DNA from: Pseudaminobacter salicylatoxidans
GTDB taxonomy: Bacteria; Pseudomonadota; Alphaproteobacteria; Rhizobiales; Rhizobiaceae
NCBI RefSeq assembly: GCF_003148475.1
Contig: NZ_QGGG01000001.1
Coordinates: 372,001-436,000 of the forward strand
DNA: 64,000 bases
Direction of reading: 5' to 3'
The position numbers were made by a program, and so were the translations under genes. This document shows positions 9,220-17,194 of this stretch, piece by piece. Numbering within the stretch: position 1 is the first letter of the stretch; each line of letters opens with the position of its first letter. The notes beneath the pieces were generated by a model that saw only the letters and a list, made by a program, of their open reading frames with translations, did no database searches and was not told where the DNA came from.

Positions 9220-9358
9220 AGATCATCATTGGTGCGGAATCACGGTTTTGTGCAGCTTTCGATCACGCTTTGGACAACAGAACGGGTGTGGCCGCACCCG
9301 CTTGTGAAGACGGGTGCGGCCACAGGTCGAAAGATGTGCAGCTTGAAACCTGACCTGG

Positions 9359-10309
9359 TCAGCCGGCAACGAGTTCGCGCGCGACCGCTTCGTCGGTCAC
9401 GAGGCGGTTCACATAGCGGCCACGCAATATGGCGCGCAGGATCGGCAGCTTGTTCATACCGCCGGAGGCAAGGATCGACACCGGTTTGTCGCGCAGCTTG
9501 TCCGGCGGCAAGGCCATGATGCAATAGTTCAGCGGATGGGGAATGATCTCGCCATTCTCGTCCATGAAGCAGCCAAGGACTTCGCCGATCGCACCCAGCG
9601 CCTTCAGCTCGTCCAGGCTTTCACCAACGGCCTTGATCGGCACGACGGGCGAGCGCTCCGAGAGATCGCCGCAGGAGATCAGCCCGATCTCGGCTTCCTC
9701 GGCCCGGCGCACCACGGCGGCGAGCTCATCATGCATCAGCAAGGTTTCCCGGCTTTCCGGGCTGGGGCAATAGATCGGCGCGGTCAGATAGTGGCACTCG
9801 GCCGCCAGCGCCTGCGCCAGGGCGGTGGAAACCTCGAATGTGTTGGTGCCCGAACCGCGCGTCACGCCGCCCATCAGCCCGACCACCCAAGGCTCCTTCG
9901 GGCGGCGCGCGCCCAGCCTGCGCACGCTGAAGCTGAGGGTGCGCCCCCAGCCGACACCGACGCCGGTGCGCTCGGGCAACAGCGCATCCAGCATGGCGCC
10001 CGCGGCCTCGCCGATGGTCTGCTGCTGTTGCACATAGTCTGGAATGGAAGGCACGACGGTCGCGTCCTGCAGCCCGTATCGTTCCTTCAGCTTTTCCTCG
10101 AGTTCGATGCAGTCGATGAGCGGCAGGCGGATGTCGATCATGACCGCACCTTCGGCGCGTGCCTGACCTATCATCCTGTTGACCCGCAGACGCGTAATAT
10201 CGAGCTGGTTGGCGATCTCCTGCTGGGTCATGCCGCCAACGAAATAGAGCCACGCCACGCGTGCGCGCAAATGCTCGGCCTCGATATCTCCCAAGAATTC
10301 GTCCGACAC
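9359..10309 (-). CDS. SorC/DeoR-family transcriptional regulator, EryD-like
   Basis: A 316-residue regulator with an N-terminal sigma70-r4-like helix-turn-helix (GGMTQQEIANQLDITRLRVNRMI, about residues 27-49). A C-terminal SorC sugar-phosphate-binding domain follows from about residue 70 (GVGWGRTLSFSVRRL, VGLMGGVTRGSGTN). Translation starts at GTG 10309, with GGGGGAAA upstream. It is the same family as EryD, the repressor of the Brucella erythritol operon. It lies inside the tetrulose operon, between the SIS gene and the binding-protein gene, so autoregulation and response to a tetrulose phosphate are likely. The two 18-bp palindromes at 9202 and 12294 are candidate operators. Confidence 0.88.
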   Translation of the reverse strand: MSDEFLGDIEAEHLRARVAWLYFVGGMTQQEIANQLDITRLRVNRMIGQARAEGAVMIDIRLPLIDCIELEEKLKERYGLQDATVVPSIPDYVQQQQTIGEAAGAMLDALLPERTGVGVGWGRTLSFSVRRLGARRPKEPWVVGLMGGVTRGSGTNTFEVSTALAQALAAECHYLTAPIYCPSPESRETLLMHDELAAVVRRAEEAEIGLISCGDLSERSPVVPIKAVGESLDELKALGAIGEVLGCFMDENGEIIPHPLNYCIMALPPDKLRDKPVSILASGGMNKLPILRAILRGRYVNRLVTDEAVARELVAG

Positions 10310-10391
10310 GTTTCCCCCAGATTCGCTCTTGTTGAGGCGAACTTAATGCGGAGGCATGTCCTCCACAATCGGGGGACCCGTGTCCTGCCTC

Positions 10392-10943
10392 CTATTCGAG
10401 ATTGGTATGGTTGGCGCGCATCGCCTCGGAAGAAACACCCAGCCGCTCGCGCAGCTTCAGGATCATCACCTCGAACAGCACATATTGCGCGCCCTCGTAG
10501 AGCGAGCCCATCGGCAGCACCGAAGTTGCGGGACCCTGATCGTCGGCCATCGTCTGTGCGGGGATGGTCAACACATGGTCGGCCGCGCGCGGGCATTCGC
10601 CATCCGGCTGCGCGGTCACGCACAGCGTCGTGGCGCCCGATCCGCGCGCCACATCCATCAGGGCCGCAACTGTGGAAAACTGTCCGGGACCGGCCGAAAC
10701 GACCAGCAGATCGCCTTTACCGAGCGGCGGGGTGGACATGTCGCCCACCACCGATGCATTCAGGCCGAGATGGTAGAGCCGCATGGCCAGCCCCTTGATC
10801 TGCAGCCCCTCGCGCCCCACGCCGTAGAGTGCGATGCGTCCGGCCCGGGCGATCACCTCGACGGCACTGTCGACCCGGGCTTCATCCAGGCGGCTGAACA
10901 CGGCGCGCAAATCATCGAGTGCGCGTTCATAGAGCGTGGTCAT
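10392..10943 (-). CDS. SIS-domain sugar-phosphate-binding protein
   Basis: A 183-residue single SIS-domain protein similar in size and pattern to 6-phospho-3-hexuloisomerase: RIALYGVGREGLQIKGLAMRLYHLG, DLLVVSAGPGQFSTV and GSLYEGAQYVLFEVMILKLRE. The start ATG 10943 follows AGGAGG. It lies between the RpiB-like and SorC genes with short gaps, so it is part of the operon. The known erythritol and threitol pathways have no SIS-domain step. It could isomerise a phosphorylated keto sugar, or be a spare aldose/ketose isomerase. Its real reaction is unknown. Confidence 0.8.
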   Translation of the reverse strand: MTTLYERALDDLRAVFSRLDEARVDSAVEVIARAGRIALYGVGREGLQIKGLAMRLYHLGLNASVVGDMSTPPLGKGDLLVVSAGPGQFSTVAALMDVARGSGATTLCVTAQPDGECPRAADHVLTIPAQTMADDQGPATSVLPMGSLYEGAQYVLFEVMILKLRERLGVSSEAMRANHTNLE

Positions 10944-10976
10944 GGCGACGATCCTCCTCGGCCGGTTTGCAGGAAT

Positions 10977-11444
10977 TCAGGCGGACTGCTTGCTGTATTT
11001 GCGATCCAGCTCATCGATGGCCGCGACATTGGAAGCCGAACGGCCGTTGACGTCGAACTGCGAATGCAGCCATGCATCGACGATGGACTTGGCAAGCTCG
11101 GGTCCAACCACGCGCGCGCCCATGGTGATGATCTGGGCATTGTTGCTGAGCTGGGCGCGCTCGGCCGAGTAGGTATCGTGGGTCAGCGCGGCGCGGATGC
11201 CGGGCACCTTGTTGGCCGAAATGCACACGCCGATGCCGGTGCCGCAGATCAGGATGCCACGGTCGAAACGCCCTTCAAGAATGGCAAGCGAGGCGCGCTC
11301 GGCAATGCCGGCATAATATTCGGCCGCGCCATCCTCGGGCTTGCTGAGGTCGCTGGTTTCAATTCCTTCCACCTTGGCGAGATGATCGAGGATGACCCTG
11401 ACCAGCGGCTCGCCGGCGCTGTCGCCGGCAACGACTATCTTCAT
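10977..11444 (-). CDS. RpiB/LacAB-family isomerase, EryI-like (D-erythrulose-4-phosphate isomerase candidate)
   Basis: A 155-residue RpiB-family protein. The phosphate- and catalysis-related motif [24 protein letters not shown] contains the conserved Cys and Asn, and GDSAGEPL near the N terminus matches the family. Start ATG 11444 overlaps the stop of the upstream TIM-fold gene by four bases (ATGA), indicating translational coupling. In Brucella the RpiB paralogue EryI converts D-erythrulose 4-phosphate to D-erythrose 4-phosphate. The operon context (EryC-, EryH- and kinase-like genes) suggests the same role here rather than ribose 5-phosphate isomerisation. Confidence 0.87.
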   Translation of the reverse strand: MKIVVAGDSAGEPLVRVILDHLAKVEGIETSDLSKPEDGAAEYYAGIAERASLAILEGRFDRGILICGTGIGVCISANKVPGIRAALTHDTYSAERAQLSNNAQIITMGARVVGPELAKSIVDAWLHSQFDVNGRSASNVAAIDELDRKYSKQSA

Positions 11445-12241
11445 GCTTTGTCTCCTTTGGGGGAATGGGCTGCAACGATGCGGACGATTTCGGCGAAGCC
11501 TTCGCCGGTCCATGCCTGACGGCCGACGAACAGGCCGTCGACCTCGGGGAGCGCGGCCAGCACCATGGCGTTGTCCCGGTTGACCGACCCGCCATAGATG
11601 ATGCGCACGGTCTCGGCGGCGTCGCGACCGAACCTTTCGGCAAGCACGGCGCGCAGGTGGCGATGGCGCGCGGCGACATAGGAAGGGGAGGCGGCCTCGG
11701 TCACGCCTATCGCCCAGCGTGGCTCATAGGCCAGCACGATGTGCTGGAGGTGCGTCGGCGCAAGCCCGGAAAGCACCGTGACGAGTTGCAGGCTGAGTGC
11801 CTCGTCGGCACGGTCGAGGTCCTTGTCCTCGCTGCTTTCACCCAGGCAGATGATCGGGGAAAGGCCGGCCCTGAGGGCGGCCATGACTTTCAGCCGCACG
11901 CATTCGTAAGTCTCGCCGAAATGCTTCAGCCGCTCTGCGTGAGCGAGTTCGACATAGGTACAGCCGGCATCCTTGAGCATGGCTGCCGAGATCTCGCCGG
12001 TCCACGCTCCGCTTTCGGCCCAATGCATATTCTGCCCGCCGATCGCGACCGGCATGTCGCCAAAGGCTGCGGCCGCGGCTGGTAGCGCGGTGAAAGGCGG
12101 CAATACGAAAATGTCGAGGACCGACAGGTCCACATCTGAAAGCGCGGCCTGCATCGCGCTCGCATAGCGCGCGGCGTCGGCAGCCAGATTGTTCATCTTC
12201 CATCCGGTTCCGACGATGGGTCTGCGGTTTGCTGCGGGCAT
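11441..12241 (-). CDS. Triosephosphate-isomerase-family protein, EryH-like (L-erythrulose-1-phosphate isomerase candidate)
   Basis: A 266-residue TPI-fold protein. Visible elements are the N-terminal Lys (GTGWKMNN), the catalytic His region ([14 protein letters not shown], where housekeeping TPI has GHSERR), the catalytic Glu ([10 protein letters not shown]) and the phosphate loop YGGSV. The altered SER motif and the operon context argue for the TpiA2/EryH/LerI branch, which interconverts L-erythrulose 1-phosphate and D-erythrulose 4-phosphate, rather than glycolytic TPI. It is the first gene of the operon and its promoter region (12242-12497) carries a palindromic operator candidate. Confidence 0.87.
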   Translation of the reverse strand: MPAANRRPIVGTGWKMNNLAADAARYASAMQAALSDVDLSVLDIFVLPPFTALPAAAAAFGDMPVAIGGQNMHWAESGAWTGEISAAMLKDAGCTYVELAHAERLKHFGETYECVRLKVMAALRAGLSPIICLGESSEDKDLDRADEALSLQLVTVLSGLAPTHLQHIVLAYEPRWAIGVTEAASPSYVAARHRHLRAVLAERFGRDAAETVRIIYGGSVNRDNAMVLAALPEVDGLFVGRQAWTGEGFAEIVRIVAAHSPKGDKA

Positions 12242-12293
12242 GCGGGTTCAGAAATTCACGGTTGCTCGGGAGGGCGCCTCCTTAAAATACACA

Positions 12294-12311
12294 TGGAAAT
12301 TAGAATTTACA
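12294..12311. promoter_or_regulatory. Palindromic operator candidate upstream of the tetrulose operon
   Basis: TGGAAATTAGAATTTACA, 53 bases upstream of the first gene of the operon, in an AT-rich stretch. It shares length, ends and AATT half-sites with 9202-9219. Candidate SorC-family binding site. Confidence 0.5.
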
Positions 12312-12497
12312 GATATAATTTTCGGTTTTGGACAGGCAAGCGTGAGCCCGGTTGCGAGGCGATGCATTTGCAAGGGCGCAATCGAAGGTGACATCCTCGA
12401 TTGCGTCGTCGCATGGCTACAACAGAATGAATGTTTTTCGACAGCCAGGCAGCGCTGAGAAGCGCAGGGCCATTGCCGCGTTTGGCGTCAGGGCGCT

Positions 12498-13256
12498 TCA
12501 GAAATAATAGATGCCGATCCGGCGACCGCCGACTTCTTCCACGGCGATGTCGAGATCGTAGATGTCCTTCAGCACGTCGGGGCGAACGAGCACGTCCGGT
12601 GCGCCCTGATGCACGACCTTGCCGTCCTTCATGGCCACGATGTGGTCGGAGTAACAGGACGCGAAGTTGATGTCGTGCAGCACCAGCACCACGGTCTTGC
12701 CGAGTTCGTCCACCGCGCGGCGCAACAGCTTCATCATGGTGACGGCGTGCTTCATGTCGAGATTGTTGAGCGGCTCGTCCAGCAGCACATAGTCGGTGTC
12801 CTGGCACAGCACCATGGCCACGAAGGCGCGCTGGCGCTGGCCGCCCGACAATTCGTCGAGGAAGCGGTCGGCGAGTTTTTCAAGGCCGAGATAGGCAATC
12901 GCCTGCTCGACATGGCCCCGGTCTTCCACCGTGGGCCGCCCCTTCGAATAGGGATAACGCCCGAAGGTGACGAGGTCGCGCACGGTCAGGCGCGAGGAGA
13001 CCGAATTGTCCTGCCGCAGAATGGAGAGCCGGCGCGCCAGAACGTCGCCCGGCGTGGTGGCGACGTCGAGCCCGTCGACCATCACGCGACCGCGGTCCAT
13101 GGGCATCAACCGGCTGACCATGGACAGCAGCGTGGACTTGCCCGCGCCGTTCGGCCCGATGATCGACGTGATGCCGCGGGCCGGCAGGCTGAGCGACACG
13201 TCGTTCACCACCACCGCCTCGCCATAGGCTTTCGTCACCTTGCTTATCTCGATCAA
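12498..13256 (-). CDS. Siderophore ABC transporter ATP-binding protein
   Basis: A 252-residue FecE/FepC-family ATPase: GPNGAGKSTLLSM (Walker A), LSGGQRQRAFVAM (signature), VLLDEPLNNLDM (Walker B) and an H-loop (LVLHDINFAS). It is most like the ATPases of the FatBCDE/YclNOPQ (catecholate, petrobactin-type) importers. Its start overlaps the upstream permease gene by four bases. It is the last gene of the iron-uptake operon; the following promoter for the tetrulose operon lies directly downstream. Confidence 0.9.
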   Translation of the reverse strand: MIEISKVTKAYGEAVVVNDVSLSLPARGITSIIGPNGAGKSTLLSMVSRLMPMDRGRVMVDGLDVATTPGDVLARRLSILRQDNSVSSRLTVRDLVTFGRYPYSKGRPTVEDRGHVEQAIAYLGLEKLADRFLDELSGGQRQRAFVAMVLCQDTDYVLLDEPLNNLDMKHAVTMMKLLRRAVDELGKTVVLVLHDINFASCYSDHIVAMKDGKVVHQGAPDVLVRPDVLKDIYDLDIAVEEVGGRRIGIYYF

Positions 13257-14209
13257 CGCACGGACCTCCGCAACAGCAGGACGATGAAAGTGATGCCGCC
13301 CAGGAATTCGATGATGACGCTGAGCGCGGTATTGAAGGCGAAGATGCGTTCCAGCACCATCTGGCCGGCAACGAGGCAGATGACGGCAAGCAGGATTGCA
13401 GCGGGCAGGACGACCGTGTGTTTCGACGTGCCCGTGACCTGATAGGCGAGGTTTGCCACCAGCAGGCCGAAGAAAGTCACCGGTCCGACCAGTGCGGTGG
13501 AAACCGACACCAGTATCGTGACCAGCACGAGGATGATCGTTATCGCGCGCTTGTGCGCCACGCCAAGATTGATGGCATTCTCGCGTCCCAGTGCAAGCAC
13601 GTCGAACGTGTGCAGCAGCCGCCAGCCGACAGCCGTTACCGCAAGCACGGCGGCAAATGCCAGAAGCAGCAACTCGGTGTGGATGGTGTTGAAGCTCGCG
13701 AAGAAGCGGTCCTGCAGCGTAACGAATTCGTTCGGATCGATCATGCGCTGCATGAGGCCCGACAGGCTGCGGAAGAACACGCCGAAGACAATGCCCACCA
13801 GCATAAGGAGGTGAAGGCTGCGCATCTCGCCTGATAGCAGCCAGCGGTAGAGAAGGCCGGAAAACGTCACCATAACAACTACTTCGGCCAGAAACATGAT
13901 GTTAGGGCCGGCGATTGCGAACTGCGCCGCTCCGAAGAAGAACACCACGACCGTCTGGATGAGCATGTAGAGCGCATCGAAGCCCATGATCGACGGAGTC
14001 AGGATGCGGTTGTTGGTGATGGTCTGGAACAGGACGGTCGATACCGCGATCGAGTAGGCGACCAGCAGCATGGCGGCGAGTTTCGCGCCGCGAAACGGCA
14101 GGATGAAGTCCCAACGCCCCCTGGCGCCCACCGTCATGAAGGCAACCATCGACGCGACCGCCAGCAGGCCGAGCAGGACAAGAACCGGAATTGCACGCGA
14201 TCTAGCCAA
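13253..14209 (-). CDS. Siderophore ABC transporter permease (second FecCD-type subunit)
   Basis: A 318-residue FecCD-family permease with eight to ten hydrophobic segments. The motif NLGVAHKRAI is the ATPase-coupling loop and GPVTFFGLLVANLAYQ is a conserved late segment. There is no ATG near the expected start. TTG 14209, with CGGAGG five bases upstream and an 8-base overlap with the first permease gene, is the best start. The two permeases probably form a heterodimer, as in FatCD. Confidence 0.88.
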   Translation of the reverse strand: MARSRAIPVLVLLGLLAVASMVAFMTVGARGRWDFILPFRGAKLAAMLLVAYSIAVSTVLFQTITNNRILTPSIMGFDALYMLIQTVVVFFFGAAQFAIAGPNIMFLAEVVVMVTFSGLLYRWLLSGEMRSLHLLMLVGIVFGVFFRSLSGLMQRMIDPNEFVTLQDRFFASFNTIHTELLLLAFAAVLAVTAVGWRLLHTFDVLALGRENAINLGVAHKRAITIILVLVTILVSVSTALVGPVTFFGLLVANLAYQVTGTSKHTVVLPAAILLAVICLVAGQMVLERIFAFNTALSVIIEFLGGITFIVLLLRRSVR

Positions 14210-15164
14210 GCTGCCTCCGTTTGCGCAGCAGCAGGTAAAGGAACAGCGCGCTGCCCACCACGCCCATGGTGGTGCCGATAGGGATTTCATACGGGTAGCG
14301 TATCAGCCGCCCGGCGATGTCGCAGGCCAGCACCAGCGCCGCGCCCAGAAGTGCCACCCATGGCAGTGAACGGCGCATATTGTCGCCCATTACCATGCTC
14401 ACGACGTTGGGCACGATCAGGCCCAGAAAGGGGATCATGCCGACGGTGACGACGACGGCGGCGGTGACCAGCGACACGATGACCAGCCCGAGCCGAAGCA
14501 CGGCCTTGTAGTTGAGGCCGAGATTTGTGGTGAAGTCCTCGCCCATGCCCGCAACAGTGAAACGGTGCGCTGCCGTGTAGGCGACGACCGTCAACGCAAA
14601 AGAAAGCCACAGCAGTTCGTAGCGACCACGCAACACGCCGGAGAAGTCTCCCGTCATCCAGGCGTTGAGCGATTGCAGGAGGTCGAAACGATAGGCGATG
14701 AAGGTCGTGATTGCGCTGATCACGCCGCCAAGCATGATGCCGATGAGCGGCACGATCAGGATCGAGCGCAATGGCACGGCGCGCAATATGCGCAGGAACA
14801 ATGCGGTGCCGGCAAGCGCGAAGACGGAAGCGACGAGCATCTTGACGAAGACCGGCAATTCCGGAGCCAGCAGCGTGACGGCGAGAATTCCAAGACTGGC
14901 CGACTCGGCTGTTCCGGCGGTGGATGGTTCCACGAAACGATTGCGCGTCAGCATCTGCATGATCATGCCCGCGACCGCCATGGACATTCCGGCCAGCACA
15001 ATCGCCAGCGTGCGCGGTATGCGGCTCACCAGCAGGAGTTGCTGCGCCTGTCCGCTGGCTTCCTGTCCGAAGAGCGTGCCGAACGAAACGTCGCCCACGC
15101 CCACGAAGACGCTGGTAAGCGCCAGGACGGCAAGCAGCAATGCGGCGGCGACGAGACCTTTCAA
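14202..15164 (-). CDS. Siderophore ABC transporter permease (first FecCD-type subunit)
   Basis: A 320-residue FecCD-family inner-membrane permease. Typical elements are SRIPRTLAIVLAGMSMAVAGMIMQ near residues 47-70, the loop NLGLNYKAVLRLG and VPNVVSMVMGDNMRRSLPWVALLGA. It follows the binding-protein gene after 93 bases that contain a GC-rich hairpin. It acts with the second permease, the ATPase and the periplasmic binding protein to import a ferric siderophore. Confidence 0.9.
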   Translation of the reverse strand: MKGLVAAALLLAVLALTSVFVGVGDVSFGTLFGQEASGQAQQLLLVSRIPRTLAIVLAGMSMAVAGMIMQMLTRNRFVEPSTAGTAESASLGILAVTLLAPELPVFVKMLVASVFALAGTALFLRILRAVPLRSILIVPLIGIMLGGVISAITTFIAYRFDLLQSLNAWMTGDFSGVLRGRYELLWLSFALTVVAYTAAHRFTVAGMGEDFTTNLGLNYKAVLRLGLVIVSLVTAAVVVTVGMIPFLGLIVPNVVSMVMGDNMRRSLPWVALLGAALVLACDIAGRLIRYPYEIPIGTTMGVVGSALFLYLLLRKRRQLG

Positions 15165-15190
15165 GGAAACAACCTGCTTTTTGGCATGAG

Positions 15191-15219
15191 GCGGCCGCCC
15201 TGTGGGGCAGGGCGGCCGC
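15191..15219 (-). other. GC-rich stem-loop after the siderophore-binding-protein gene
   Basis: GCGGCCGCCCTG (15191-15202) and CAGGGCGGCCGC (15208-15219) form a perfect 12-bp stem with a 5-base loop between the binding-protein and permease genes. There is no T-run. Like the hairpin at 8043, it probably protects the upstream mRNA or attenuates read-through. Confidence 0.6.
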
Positions 15220-15257
15220 GGTTCTGGCTGATGGGACCGGCAGTGCCGGCCACGCCG

Positions 15258-16178
15258 TTACTTTGCCTTGTCGAGAGCCTGCGAAATCTGGTCCACGGTC
15301 TGGTGGAGAGCGGTGAGGCCACCATTGGCGAGGTACCAGTTGGCGCCGTCGAGATAGACCACCTGCTCGTTCTTCCAGGCATTGGTCTGGCGTACCAGAT
15401 CATTGTCCAGAACCTGCTTGGCGGAAGCCCCTTCGCGGCCGATGGCTGCGTCGCGGTCGATCACGAACAGCCAGTCCGGATTGGTCTGCAGGATGAACTC
15501 GTGAGAGATCGGCTGGCCGTGGTTGCCGATGCTGAGGTCTGGAGCCGCCGGCTCGATGCCGAACACGTCGTGAAGGATGCCGAAGCGAGAGCCGGGTCCG
15601 TAGGCGCTGACCTTGCCTCCGGTGGTGAGGATGAGGAGGCCCTTGCCCTTGCCGGCCGCCTTTTCCTTCAGCGCGGCGATGTCGGCATCGAGCTTTTCGA
15701 TCTCGGCCTTGGCATCCGCCTGCCTGTCGAAGATCGTGCCGATGATCTGCGCATTCTTCTCCACCGATCCCAGAATGTCCTTGGAATCGACCGTCAGATC
15801 GACGGTCGGTGCGATCTTGGCGAGTTCGGGATACTTTGCCGCCGAGCGGCCGCCGACGATGATCAGGTCGGGCTCGGCTGCGTTGACCGTCTCGTAGTCC
15901 GGCTCGAACAGCGTGCCGACCTTGGCGATGTCGTCGGCCGTATATTTCGACAGATGCGAAGGCTTGGGACCTGCCGGAACGCCCGCAGCCGCAATGCCCA
16001 GCCGGTCGAGCATGTCGAGTGCGGCGAGATCGAAAACGATCACTTTCTCCGGCTTGGCGGGAACGGCCGTTTCGCCTTGTGCATGCTTGATCGTCATGTC
16101 TTCGGCATGCGCCGGAATGGCGGCAAATCCGGCCAGGGCAACAAGTGCCGCCGAGAAAGATCTCGCTACGAGGTTCAT
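15258..16178 (-). CDS. Periplasmic ferric-siderophore-binding protein
   Basis: A 306-residue class III substrate-binding protein with a cleavable signal peptide ending in AIPAHA near residue 24. Visible family features are KPEKVIVFDLAALDMLDRLG, the second-lobe entry EPDLIIVGGRSAAKYPEL, the long backbone helix (about 145-165) and the end region DQISQALDKAK. It resembles FatB/CeuE/YclQ-type catecholate-binding proteins. It lies between the esterase gene and the permeases on the same strand. The siderophore itself cannot be named. Confidence 0.9.
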   Translation of the reverse strand: MNLVARSFSAALVALAGFAAIPAHAEDMTIKHAQGETAVPAKPEKVIVFDLAALDMLDRLGIAAAGVPAGPKPSHLSKYTADDIAKVGTLFEPDYETVNAAEPDLIIVGGRSAAKYPELAKIAPTVDLTVDSKDILGSVEKNAQIIGTIFDRQADAKAEIEKLDADIAALKEKAAGKGKGLLILTTGGKVSAYGPGSRFGILHDVFGIEPAAPDLSIGNHGQPISHEFILQTNPDWLFVIDRDAAIGREGASAKQVLDNDLVRQTNAWKNEQVVYLDGANWYLANGGLTALHQTVDQISQALDKAK

Positions 16179-16232
16179 GGTCGCCTACTCCTGTTTTATA
16201 TCCGGACTTTTCTGGTCATGTTTATCGTGCTT

Positions 16233-17177
16233 TTACGGATTTGGGGTCCCGCTTGTCTGCGACCGAACGTCCTGATCGGCGGGCTTTTCCCCAAATAATG
16301 AGAAGCGCAATGCATCCGTCACCGTCAGGGGCACCATGCTGCCATGGCTCTCGTCGGGGAAACTCCGGAACGCGGTTGTCAGGCCGGGAATAGATTGCAA
16401 CACTTCATAAACGTCACGTCCGTTGGGACCCGAACGCAGCTTTTTCAGCTTTTGGGCATTGGCGGCATCGGTTCCGGGACGCAGCGGCTTCCTGCCTGAC
16501 GTCTCGATCAACAGGCGCTTGTCCGAAATGCCATCGGCGCGGTCGCGCAGGAACAGGTTCTGTTCTTCCAGTATCGCGCGGCCGTTCCACCAGATCGACG
16601 GATCGGCGGCGATATAGGTCTGGAAGGCATCGGGCCGGTTGTAGAGAACGTGAAGGGTGAAGAGACCGCCGAGCGAATGGCCGAACAATGTCTGCCGGGC
16701 CGGATTTACGGAGAAGCGGCGCTCGATTTCCGGCTTCAGTTCATCCTCGATGAAGGCGAGGAAGGCATCACGCCCGCCCGTCCTGGGCGGGCTCGCACCT
16801 TCCGCAAGCGGAATGAGTTCGGCGGGCGTGTCCGGCGTCAGGTCGAAATAGCGCAGGCTGACGATCTGTTCGCGCTCTTCGACAGGATAGCCGATGCCGA
16901 CCAGCACGGCGCGCATTCCGGCGCTTTCCGACATGGTCTTTTCGGCCATGGGAAAGACCATGTTTCCGTCGATCAGATAGACGACCGGAAATCCGTCCTC
17001 GGGGGCCTCGCCTTCCGGCACGGCCGTGAAGATGCGGTAGGAAACGCCGCCGGGGGCCTCAACGTCAAAGAAAGACACGATCGATGCTCCCGGCTGTTCC
17101 GCCATGGCGCTGGTCGGCGCGGCAAATGCCACTGCGACCAGAACCAGCAAATGGCAGAAGACCCTCAACGCGCTCAT
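16233..17177 (-). CDS. Periplasmic alpha/beta-hydrolase, siderophore esterase (IroE/BesA type)
   Basis: A 314-residue hydrolase of the esterase D family with a signal peptide (cleavage near SAMA, residue 26). The nucleophile elbow is GHSLGG and the catalytic His is in DESHGSM. YLIDGNMVF and IAADPSIWWNG are typical of IroE- and BesA-like siderophore esterases. It lies between the TonB-dependent receptor and the binding-protein gene, so it probably cleaves the ester scaffold of an imported tri-catecholate siderophore in the periplasm to release iron or trim the ligand. Confidence 0.85.
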   Translation of the reverse strand: MSALRVFCHLLVLVAVAFAAPTSAMAEQPGASIVSFFDVEAPGGVSYRIFTAVPEGEAPEDGFPVVYLIDGNMVFPMAEKTMSESAGMRAVLVGIGYPVEEREQIVSLRYFDLTPDTPAELIPLAEGASPPRTGGRDAFLAFIEDELKPEIERRFSVNPARQTLFGHSLGGLFTLHVLYNRPDAFQTYIAADPSIWWNGRAILEEQNLFLRDRADGISDKRLLIETSGRKPLRPGTDAANAQKLKKLRSGPNGRDVYEVLQSIPGLTTAFRSFPDESHGSMVPLTVTDALRFSLFGEKPADQDVRSQTSGTPNP

Positions 17178-17194
17178 GAAACCGCGTTCCCGCC

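Noticed and set aside
10944-12241. Reading the TPI- and RpiB-like genes as housekeeping glycolysis and pentose-phosphate genes
   Set aside because: Their place in a SorC-regulated transporter operon with EryC-like and DhaK-DhaL genes and the altered TPI His motif favour EryH/EryI-type roles; phylogeny would decide.
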